DNA of 9,664 bases from Verrucomicrobiota bacterium (GTDB taxonomy: Bacteria; Verrucomicrobiota; Verrucomicrobiia; Limisphaerales; UBA11320): assembly GCA_016871475.1 (NCBI GenBank), contig VHDG01000092.1, positions 1-9,664 on the forward strand. Direction: 5' to 3'. The notes below the pieces were generated by a model, which searched no databases, had not been told where the DNA came from, and worked only from the letters and a program-made list of their open reading frames with translations. Each line of letters starts with the position of its first letter. Position 1 is the stretch's first letter. The translations under genes were made by a program, and so were the position numbers. Below are positions 1 to 6,194 of this stretch, one piece after another.

Positions 1-572
1 AGACTATCGAGCAGGTTCTGCATCCGGTTCAGCGTGCGACGCATGGCCTCCATTTCGCCGCGCGCTTCCTGGGTGCCGGTGGATTGAAGCCTCGTTTCCA
101 ACCGGCTGAGCTGGCTCTTCACCTTCCTCAGAGGTTCCTGCAAATCGTGAGCAGCGCAATAGATGAAACCCTCGCCACTGGAGAACAGCGAAGTCCCGGG
201 CGAGTCAGTCGGCTGGGGCCTCCCACCTCCCGAAGCCTCCAACATCGAGTCCTCTGACTCACGGGACGAAACGGGGCCTGGATGTCCAGATTTCGAGGTG
301 ACCGAGAAGGGGTTCCAGTTGGGGAGCTCCTGGGGCCGACGTATGCGCAACCAGAGGAGAAAGGCGATCAACGCGACACCCGCAACTCCGATGAGCCATC
401 CGGAAGCGGATGAATCCTGGGAGGAGGCAGGAGACACGGCTGCAAGAGTGTGGAGGGAACTCCACTGCCATCCCAGCAGCGTGCAGGCAAGGAACGTCGC
501 CCTGCGAAAACCTGTTGGTTTTCCAGTTGCGTTGTGGCTGCCAAAACCGATGTAAGTGCTCGTGACGCCCAC
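1..572 (-). CDS. Sensor histidine kinase, N-terminal part (3' end beyond window)
   Basis: This is the first 190 residues of a two-component sensor kinase that continues past the left edge. The visible end is a HisKA dimerisation/phosphoacceptor helix: AAHDLQEPLRKV places the H-box histidine at residue 142, followed by an amphipathic helix ending MQNLLDS. The N-terminus has two hydrophobic stretches, about residues 24-48 (a signal-anchor type segment after FRR) and 58-76 (GWLIGVAGVALIAFLLWL), separated by a very short Ser/Ala-rich loop. A Ser/Pro/Gly-rich linker (about 80-132) then leads to HisKA. No PAS, HAMP or GAF domain fits in this space. The frame has no ATG before residue 110. The GTG at 570-572 is the only ATG/GTG/TTG start codon between the upstream in-frame stop (669-671) and the membrane segments, and it has a GGAG six bases upstream. 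The ATPase domain and partner regulator lie outside the window. The kinase call is strong; its signal is unknown. Confidence 0.85.
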   Translation of the reverse strand, partial: MGVTSTYIGFGSHNATGKPTGFRRATFLACTLLGWQWSSLHTLAAVSPASSQDSSASGWLIGVAGVALIAFLLWLRIRRPQELPNWNPFSVTSKSGHPGPVSSRESEDSMLEASGGGRPQPTDSPGTSLFSSGEGFIYCAAHDLQEPLRKVKSQLSRLETRLQSTGTQEARGEMEAMRRTLNRMQNLLDS

Positions 573-578
573 AATGGA

Positions 579-582
579 CTCC
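579..582 (-). promoter_or_regulatory. Shine-Dalgarno (GGAG) fixing the GTG start of the histidine kinase
   Basis: On the minus strand the sequence GCGGAGTCCATT directly precedes GTG. The GGAG core is six bases from the start codon, a normal spacing. It is one of the clearer ribosome-binding sites in the window and is the main reason for choosing a non-ATG start for the kinase. Confidence 0.55.
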
Positions 583-596
583 GCTGGCCAGAAGAG

Positions 597-615
597 ATGG
601 ACGCACCGCGTCCAT
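597..615. promoter_or_regulatory. Perfect 8-bp inverted repeat upstream of the kinase (possible operator)
   Basis: The sequence ATGGACGC-ACC-GCGTCCAT is a perfect inverted repeat of two 8-base arms around a 3-base spacer. It lies 25-43 bases upstream of the kinase GTG, just before its ribosome-binding site, and about 100 bases upstream of the divergent isomerase gene. The size and near-contiguous symmetry fit a dimeric regulator's operator; in the kinase transcript it could also fold as a leader hairpin. There is no T-tract, so a terminator is unlikely. What is seen is the symmetry; the function is inference. I saw no convincing -35/-10 pair elsewhere in the 573-714 gap. Confidence 0.45.
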
Positions 616-714
616 GCCGTTGTTCCTTCCCATCTATCGAACCTCCGCGCAATCCCTTGAGCCTGGAACTACGATGAGCTTGGCAAGTCGGCTGGGGGCT
701 GGTATCGGAAGCCC

Positions 715-1683
715 ATGAAAACCTCCACGCACGCATCCCGTTCTCTGAACCGCCGATCCTTTCTGACCACCAGCGCCGCCGCGGCAACCTTTGCTGGAGT
801 TGTGTCTCTCCCCACAGCTGCGACCGCCGCCCCCGAGCCCATTCTCCGGCCACCTTCCACCGGCAAGAGCATCTTGCTTTCCTGCAAGCTGGGCATGATC
901 GCGTCGAAGGCCGGGGATAAACAGTTCTCGATCGTGGAGAGGCTTCAGATGGCGAAGGAGGCGGGCTTTGACGGAGTGGACTTTGATGAAGCGGGAAATT
1001 TCACCCCTGAGCAGGCGAGCGAGGCCGTGATGAAGGCGGGGATTTTTGCGCACAACGCGATCAATCATGCGCATTGGGGCGTGCGTCTGACAGATCCTTC
1101 GGCCGAAGTCAGGGCGAAAGCAGTCTCGAACCTGGAGCATTGCGTAAGAGTGTCGCACGCCATCCGGGGCAGCGGGGTGCTGATTGTCGTGGGACGTGGC
1201 TCTGACGGACCGGCTGAAGAAATTGAAGAGCGCTGCAGGCAGGAGATCCGCAAGGTGATTCCGTTGGCTGCATCCATGGGGCAGCAGATCTTGTTCGAGA
1301 ACGTCTGGAACCAGATGATGTATGACCACGACAAGGGGCCGGAGCAGAGCGCGGATCGCTTTGTGAAGTTTGTGGACAGCTTTAACAGTGCATGGGTGGG
1401 GATGTATTACGACATCGGCAACCACTGGAAGTATGGGCAGCCGAAGGAGTGGATCCATGCATTTGGCCGGCGCGCGGTGAAGCTCGACATCAAGGGATTC
1501 AGCCGGGCCAAGAACAAGTTTGTGGACATCACGAGCCCCGAGGACGATGTGCCCTGGGGTGAAGTGCGAAAGGCGCTCAACGAGGTCGGGTTCACAGGTT
1601 GGGCGACTGCCGAGGTCGGTGGAGGCGAAACCAAGCGCCTGACCCTGGTTCGCGAGCAGATGCAACGAGCCCTCCACGGCTGA
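715..1683 (+). CDS. Tat-exported sugar phosphate isomerase/epimerase-like TIM-barrel protein
   Basis: This 322-residue protein belongs to the xylose-isomerase-like TIM-barrel superfamily (AP endonuclease 2 fold), which includes sugar epimerases and isomerases that use a divalent metal. The N-terminus is a twin-arginine signal: NRRSFL at residues 12-17, a hydrophobic Ala-rich stretch to about 31, and a likely cleavage near ATAAP (36-40), so the mature protein should be exported folded. Barrel motifs follow in order: KEAGFDGVDFDE (81-92), HAHWG (118-122), LFENVWNQ (193-200), YYDIGNHW (231-238), VKLDIKG (255-261) and ATAEVGGG (297-304). E195, D233 and E300 sit where this fold binds its metal. 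D258 occupies the strand position where relatives usually carry a His. The start has only a short GGAAG just upstream, but the signal peptide fixes it. It is divergent from the kinase and convergent with the hydrolase at 1858-2580. The superfamily is clear; substrate and reaction are not. Confidence 0.85.
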   Translation: MKTSTHASRSLNRRSFLTTSAAAATFAGVVSLPTAATAAPEPILRPPSTGKSILLSCKLGMIASKAGDKQFSIVERLQMAKEAGFDGVDFDEAGNFTPEQASEAVMKAGIFAHNAINHAHWGVRLTDPSAEVRAKAVSNLEHCVRVSHAIRGSGVLIVVGRGSDGPAEEIEERCRQEIRKVIPLAASMGQQILFENVWNQMMYDHDKGPEQSADRFVKFVDSFNSAWVGMYYDIGNHWKYGQPKEWIHAFGRRAVKLDIKGFSRAKNKFVDITSPEDDVPWGEVRKALNEVGFTGWATAEVGGGETKRLTLVREQMQRALHG

Positions 1684-1717
1684 CTTTCAGACCCAGTTTT
1701 GTTGCCGCTCATTATGG

Positions 1718-1790
1718 CTGGGAGCGCTGGCGTCCCGTCGGCGTGAGGCCGTGAGCAACCCAGAGGCCGGCGGGACGCCAGCGCTCCCAG
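1718..1790. repeat. Long GC-rich palindromic repeat (25-bp arms) between convergent genes
   Basis: Two 25-base arms, 1718-1742 and 1766-1790, are inverted copies of each other with one mismatch (T at 1738; the right arm predicts C, so the RNA would pair G-U). The arms begin CTGGGAGCGCTGGCGTCCCG and enclose a 23-base loop. The stem is far longer than needed for termination and has no T-tract, though its place 34 bases after the isomerase stop, facing the opposing hydrolase gene, means it could end transcription from both sides. GC-rich inverted repeats of this style are scattered through some Verrucomicrobiota genomes, so a REP- or MITE-like dispersed element is the better guess. There is no ORF inside and no clear target-site duplication. 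I saw no second copy in this window. Confidence 0.75.
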
Positions 1791-1857
1791 GGGGCATGAG
1801 CCGTTGCGCGATTGCACTCCGTTGCGCAAGGGGTCCCTGAGGGGACGCGCCCGGAAC

Positions 1858-2580
1858 TCAAGCGCCCTTCAACCAGCCCACCACACTCGACACCATGGCA
1901 GCGGTATGCGGCTCGGCGAATACGTGATTGCAACCGGGCAACTCGACGAGCCTCGCGAGCTTGGCATCTGCCATCGCAAGGATATCGCGCGAATCTTGAA
2001 TCGGAACCACATCGTCCTCCGTGCCATGGACCAACAACCACGGCACCCGGATCTTTCCTCCAAACCCTGCCAGGGTGTTAAGCTCGGAGAGATCCTTCAT
2101 ATACGCAGAAGACAGCGGACAGCTCGGCTCGTCCCACATGAATCCCTTGTCCGGTTCCACCTGCCCAAACTCGCGCTGCGCAAAAGCCTTCGTGTGAACC
2201 ATTCCCGCAAGCGAGATCAGGCGTTGAATCCGCGAATCTTTCGCAGCCCGGCAAACTCCAACCGCCCCACCCATCGAATGCCCGGCATACACAATCTTCC
2301 ACCCCTGCAACACGTCGAACACACTCCCGAGATCTTCCACTTCCTTGGAGATCGTGGCATCGACGAATCGACCTCCCGATGACCCGTTGCCTGCAAAGGA
2401 AAAACGGAGGACAGGAATGCCCGCCTTCGAAAGTCCATCCGCGAGTGCGATGGACCAGGGCCGGTCCTTATTGCCGGTTACCCCGTGTCCGATCACCACA
2501 ATGTCTTTGGAACCCGAAGCTCCGGGATGAAATGCATAGTCCAGGCTCTCGCCTTGCTGATTCTTGATTTGGCCAAACAT
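1858..2580 (-). CDS. Alpha/beta hydrolase, S33/feruloyl-esterase-like, cytoplasmic
   Basis: This 240-residue single-domain alpha/beta hydrolase carries the complete catalytic set. The nucleophile elbow is GHSMGG with S102; the acid is D189 in HGTEDDVVP; the histidine is H219 in GCNHVF. The oxyanion region is GHGVTGNKD (31-39), and LRFSFAGNGSSGGRF (58-72) is the loop typical of the Est1E/cinnamoyl-esterase and serine-aminopeptidase-S33-like group (hydrolase_4). The length is normal for a minimal hydrolase of this group, with only a small cap insertion between about residues 128 and 170. There is no signal peptide, so it should act in the cytoplasm on a small ester, amide or thioester. The ATG at 2578-2580 starts right at the first core strand; no good Shine-Dalgarno precedes it. 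It is divergent from the tandem hydrolase across a 116-bp gap, so the two may share regulation. The family is certain; the substrate is unknown. Confidence 0.87.
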   Translation of the reverse strand: MFGQIKNQQGESLDYAFHPGASGSKDIVVIGHGVTGNKDRPWSIALADGLSKAGIPVLRFSFAGNGSSGGRFVDATISKEVEDLGSVFDVLQGWKIVYAGHSMGGAVGVCRAAKDSRIQRLISLAGMVHTKAFAQREFGQVEPDKGFMWDEPSCPLSSAYMKDLSELNTLAGFGGKIRVPWLLVHGTEDDVVPIQDSRDILAMADAKLARLVELPGCNHVFAEPHTAAMVSSVVGWLKGA

Positions 2581-2696
2581 GATTCGAAGGCATGCCCGAT
2601 CAACTGCCCGGAGTCAATCCTGCGTCCAAGGGGCTTGACGTCCTGCCGCCCGGAAGCCTACCAAGACCTGCCGCCTTTCGCTCCGCGGCATCTAAC
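2581..2696. promoter_or_regulatory. Divergent intergenic region between two hydrolase genes
   Basis: This 116-bp gap must hold the start signals for both flanking genes. On the plus strand TTGACG (2635-2640) is a good -35-like hexamer, but the best -10 partner, TACCAA (2659-2664), matches poorly. On the minus strand TTGACT (2612-2617) is likewise good at -35 and has no clear -10. Neither gene has an evident Shine-Dalgarno. The region is assigned from gene orientation; the individual promoter boxes are weak. Confidence 0.3.
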
Positions 2697-5030
2697 ATGA
2701 AATACCTGGCATCCATCACCGGTCTTCTCCTCCTCGCCACCACCGCTTTCCCGGCCAGCCAGAATCTGCCAGGAACTTCGCTCGCCGACATGCCGGCCGA
2801 TCCTTCGGCCACCATGGTCGGCGGCATAGACCGGTTCCTCATGGCACAGCTGGAGTCCGCCCTCCAATCAAGACCGTCTCGCTGGGGCTCCAGTTCCTCA
2901 TCCGCCGATTCGCATGAGAAAGCCATGAAGCCAAAGCGTGAACTTCTCACGCAAATCATTGGTGCCGTCGATTCCCGCCTTCATCCAAAATCCCTCGAAT
3001 ACCTGTCTTCCACCGAAGATCCCGCCCTGGTCGCGGAAACGCCCTCTGTCCGCTTCTGGTCCGTGCGATGGCCGGTGTTCGATGGCGTCTGGGGAGAGGG
3101 CCTGCTGCTCGAGCCGAAAACAAATCTCCTGGGTCGCGTCCTCGTCATCCCCGACGCGGATCAGACGCCTGAAGCAACTGCCGGACTCCAACCCGGACTG
3201 CCGTCAGAGGGCCAGTACGCCCGACGCCTGGCTGAAAATGGATGCCAGGTGCTTGTGTTGAGTCTGATTGATCGTAGCGACGCTGCATCCGGCAATGAAC
3301 GGCTCAAACGGTTCACCAATCAACCCCACCGGGAATGGATCTATCGTCAGGCCTTTCAAATGGGTCGGCACATCATCGGATATGAAGTGCAGAAGGCTCT
3401 CTCCGCCGTGGATTGGATGGAATCGCAGGGTCCCATCAGGGGACGGCGGGACATCGGCATACTGGGACACGGCGAAGGCGGCCTGATCGCTCTGCACGCT
3501 TCTGCGCTGGACGGGCGAATCACGTCGACGGTTGTGAGCGGCTATTTTGAATCGCGTCAGCGGACGTGGGCTGAGCCGATCTACCGCAATGTGTTCGGTT
3601 TTCTCAGGGACTTTGGTGATGCCGAGCTCGCGGCCATGTGCGCGCCTCGACGACTTATCATAGAACATTCCGAAGTCCAGCCAGTGCTGGGCCCTCCCAA
3701 GGCCAGATCGGGGCGACTTGGCGGTGCGGCTCCAGGGCAGTGGAAGACTCCGGAGTTTGCCTCGGTGTCCGAGGAGTTGAGGCGCGCCCGAAGCCTTGTG
3801 CAGGAAAGCTGGGCGGGCAACTGGACGGAACTCGTGAATGGAAGCGAAGGAACGGTCGTGCGAGCTGGTTCTGAGAAGACCCTTGCCCGAATGATCGAAG
3901 TTCTGAGCGGCGCACCTGCCTCCCTGCAGCCCGCCGGTGAGGCTCCTGTCGATCGGAGGAAAGGCTTCTCAAGCGCTGCGCGACAAACGCGGCAGGTGGC
4001 TGAGCTGGTAAATCACACGCAGAAGATTCTCAGGGCTTCCGAATCCGTGCGGGATGCATTCCTGTTCCGGAAGACATCGCAGCACAAGGCGGACTCGTGG
4101 CAAACAGCGAGAAACGAATGGCAGACGAATCTCTGGAACAACGTGATCGGAAGGCTTCCGGCACCGTCCGTCCCACCTTCAGCTCGAAGCCGTCTCGTTT
4201 ACGAGGAGCCGAAATGGACCGGCTATAACGTCATGCTGGATGTCTGGCCCGATGTTTATGCCTGGGGAGTGTTGCTGCTGCCGAAGGACCTGAAGCCCGG
4301 AGAACGCCGTCCGGTGGTGGTTTGTCAGCATGGGCTTGAAGGCGTGCCCCACGACACCATCAGCAAGAATCCGAAGGACGGCGGTTTCCAGTACTACAAA
4401 GGCTTTGCCGCCGAGCTCGCCGAACGCGGGTTTGTCGTTTTCTCCCCCCACAACCCTTATCGGGGTGAAGACCGGTTTCGCGTGCTCCAGCGCAAGGCCA
4501 ACCTGATCGGATGCTCCCTTTTCTCAGTCATTCTCGCGCAGCACGAAAGGATCCTCGATTGGCTGGAGTCCCAGCCTTTTGTGGATTCCAAGCGCATCGG
4601 GTTCTACGGTTTGTCGTATGGAGGAAAGACGGCGATGCGAGTGCCGGCATTGTTGGATCGCTATTGTCTCTCGATCTGTTCCGCGGATTTCAACGAGTGG
4701 ATCACGAAGAATGCGACGACCGACTCGGGATACAGCTATATGTACACAGGTGAGTATGAGATGCCCGAGTTCAATCTCGGCAACACGTTCAACTATGCAG
4801 AGATGGCCGCGTTGATTGCCCCAAGGCCGTTCATGGTTGAGCGGGGTCACGACGACGGCGTGGCTCCGGACGAATGGGTGGCGCATGAGTTTGCGAGAGT
4901 GCGGAGGTTTTACGCCAAGATCGGAATCCCTGACAGAACCGAGATCGAGTTCTTCAATGGACCGCACACGATCAACGGAAAAGGCACCTACCGCTTCCTG
5001 CATGAACACCTGAGCTGGCCGATCCGTTGA
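2697..5030 (+). CDS. Secreted tandem alpha/beta hydrolase (dead N-domain, active C-domain)
   Basis: This 777-residue protein has a signal peptide (MKYLASITGLLLLATTAFPA) and two alpha/beta-hydrolase domains of the acetyl-xylan-esterase/dienelactone-hydrolase type. The duplication shows in matching segments: a WP...WG..LL.PK block at about residues 125-141 and again at 517-530, a nucleophile elbow at 257-261 and 638-642, and an APR strand at 316-318 and 708-710. The C-domain has a full triad: S640 in GLSYGG, D720 in RGHDDGVAP and H757 in GPHTI. In the N-domain the elbow reads GHGEG, with Gly259 in place of Ser; the acid position aligns with Gln328; no equivalent His is seen. The frame is open upstream to an ATG at 2592, but only the ATG at 2697 puts the signal peptide at the N-terminus. 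It likely acts on an ester outside the cytoplasm, possibly a polysaccharide decoration. It is convergent with galE. The fold is certain; the substrate is unknown. Confidence 0.85.
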   Translation: MKYLASITGLLLLATTAFPASQNLPGTSLADMPADPSATMVGGIDRFLMAQLESALQSRPSRWGSSSSSADSHEKAMKPKRELLTQIIGAVDSRLHPKSLEYLSSTEDPALVAETPSVRFWSVRWPVFDGVWGEGLLLEPKTNLLGRVLVIPDADQTPEATAGLQPGLPSEGQYARRLAENGCQVLVLSLIDRSDAASGNERLKRFTNQPHREWIYRQAFQMGRHIIGYEVQKALSAVDWMESQGPIRGRRDIGILGHGEGGLIALHASALDGRITSTVVSGYFESRQRTWAEPIYRNVFGFLRDFGDAELAAMCAPRRLIIEHSEVQPVLGPPKARSGRLGGAAPGQWKTPEFASVSEELRRARSLVQESWAGNWTELVNGSEGTVVRAGSEKTLARMIEVLSGAPASLQPAGEAPVDRRKGFSSAARQTRQVAELVNHTQKILRASESVRDAFLFRKTSQHKADSWQTARNEWQTNLWNNVIGRLPAPSVPPSARSRLVYEEPKWTGYNVMLDVWPDVYAWGVLLLPKDLKPGERRPVVVCQHGLEGVPHDTISKNPKDGGFQYYKGFAAELAERGFVVFSPHNPYRGEDRFRVLQRKANLIGCSLFSVILAQHERILDWLESQPFVDSKRIGFYGLSYGGKTAMRVPALLDRYCLSICSADFNEWITKNATTDSGYSYMYTGEYEMPEFNLGNTFNYAEMAALIAPRPFMVERGHDDGVAPDEWVAHEFARVRRFYAKIGIPDRTEIEFFNGPHTINGKGTYRFLHEHLSWPIR

Positions 5031-5103
5031 TGGTTCCCCTGATGAGGGCGGAAATCCGGGCGAAGGGGTTGAAACCCGCCTCGAGTTTGACGCGCGCTAC
5101 ACC

Positions 5104-6075
5104 TCAGGCGAAGCCGCGTGGATGCGATTGGTGCCATCGCCACGCGGATTCGATGATCTTCTCCAACGACGTGTGACGGGGTCGCCATCCCAACTCCGCA
5201 CGAGCCCTGGCAGAAGACGCCACCAATCTCGGAGGATCCCCAGGACGTCGTGGCAGCATGCGCGTCTCGATCTTCTTTCCGGTCACCCGCTCCGCTGTCC
5301 GGATGACTTCAAGAACGGAGAAGGGAGTATCGTTCCCCAGGTTGAAGAATCCCAGGGCCTGGGATGAGAGTGCGATCTTGAACGCCTCCGCCAGATCCTC
5401 CACGTGGATGTAGTCCCGCTGGCAGGTGCCATCCGACGTGGGATAGTCCCCACCCAGGACATCACAGCGTTCCAATGTGCCCGCTGCCACCCTCAGAACA
5501 TTCGGAATCAGGTGGGTTTCGACGTGATGATGTTCGCCGCGCTCCTGTGTGGCACCCGCGGCATTGAAGAATCGAAACGCAACGAATTCCAGTCCGTGAA
5601 TGCGTCGATGCCAGTCGAGCATGCGTTCACACATGCGTTTGGATTCCCCGTAAGGATTAATGGGGTCCTGCGGAGTAGTCTCAGTGATGATCTGTTCGCC
5701 GACAGGGATTCCGTATGTGGCACAACTTGAACTGAAGATCACCCTTCGAACACCGCTCTCAACGCAAGCCTGGAGCACTGCCTGAGTTCCAGAGACATTA
5801 TTGCGGAAGTATTTTGCAGGATCCTGCATCGACTCACCCACGAGAGCTGAAGCAGCGAGATGCGCCACAACATCTGGCCGGCTGCTCTCAAGGGCGCGTC
5901 GGAAGGCCGAGGCATCAAGGATGTCACCCTCGAAGAGCCGCACACCGGGAGGCAGTGCAGCCCGATGGCCTTCGGAGAGATTGTCGTAAGCGGACACGCC
6001 ATGTCCTGCCCGAGTAAAGATCTCGGCACAAATGGCCCCGATATAGCCCGCTCCACCCGTGATCAGAACATTCAT
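5104..6075 (-). CDS. galE: UDP-glucose 4-epimerase
   Basis: This 323-residue extended short-chain dehydrogenase interconverts UDP-glucose and UDP-galactose in the cytoplasm with bound NAD. The Rossmann motif is GGAGYIG at residues 7-13, and the second strand ends in YDNLSEGH (30-37). The catalytic region is SSSCATYG (115-122) with the YxxxK pair Y142 and K146 in PYGESK. Family signatures follow: RFFNAAGA (168-175), the EHHHVETHLIPN block (181-192), YPTSDGTCQRDYIHVEDLA (211-229) and FFNLGN (243-248). The length is in the usual 320-340 range. The frame is open further upstream to 6351, but that would overlap hisC and add unrelated residues; the ATG at 6073-6075 lies immediately before the first beta strand. 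No Shine-Dalgarno is visible. It follows hisC by 119 bp on the same strand. Other NDP-sugar epimerases share the fold, but the GalE motifs are strong. Confidence 0.92.
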   Translation of the reverse strand: MNVLITGGAGYIGAICAEIFTRAGHGVSAYDNLSEGHRAALPPGVRLFEGDILDASAFRRALESSRPDVVAHLAASALVGESMQDPAKYFRNNVSGTQAVLQACVESGVRRVIFSSSCATYGIPVGEQIITETTPQDPINPYGESKRMCERMLDWHRRIHGLEFVAFRFFNAAGATQERGEHHHVETHLIPNVLRVAAGTLERCDVLGGDYPTSDGTCQRDYIHVEDLAEAFKIALSSQALGFFNLGNDTPFSVLEVIRTAERVTGKKIETRMLPRRPGDPPRLVASSARARAELGWRPRHTSLEKIIESAWRWHQSHPRGFA

Positions 6076-6194
6076 CGACGGGCGACTATGATGAACAGAT
6101 GATATTTCACAAGCAGCAGGTGGGTTCGGAGGTTTGAAAAAGCAGGTCTGGCTAAAGGGATGGACAACGAACCTGGGGGTTCCTTCCTCTGCAG

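Noticed and set aside
634..1677. Long open frame (347 codons) on the minus strand opposite the Tat isomerase-like gene.
   Set aside because: It is a shadow of the plus-strand gene in GC-rich DNA. Its translation shows no recognisable domain, while the plus strand gives a Tat signal and ordered TIM-barrel motifs.
1833..1846. Hairpin GTCCC-TGAG-GGGAC just past the end of the small hydrolase gene.
   Set aside because: It is a 5-bp stem with no T-tract. It may add to transcript folding beside the larger palindrome but cannot be called a terminator on this evidence.
2592..2696. Upstream ATG at 2592 extending the tandem hydrolase by 35 residues.
   Set aside because: The added residues are Pro-rich and would bury the signal peptide that begins exactly at the ATG at 2697.
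5031..5103. Convergent gap between the tandem hydrolase and galE, checked for a terminator.
   Set aside because: Only short, interrupted pairings (GGCGG with CCGCC, GGGT with ACCC) and no T-run are seen; nothing supports a specific feature.
6085..6112. Possible minus-strand promoter for galE: TTGTGA (6107-6112), 16-bp spacer, CATAGT (6085-6090).
   Set aside because: Both hexamers match only 4 of 6 consensus bases, and the transcript would start almost at the galE ATG. It could be a leaderless start, but the evidence is too thin to annotate.
6169..6182. Hairpin GAACC-TGGG-GGTTC just after the hisC stop, a possible terminator.
   Set aside because: The stem is only 5 bp and no T-run follows on the minus strand.
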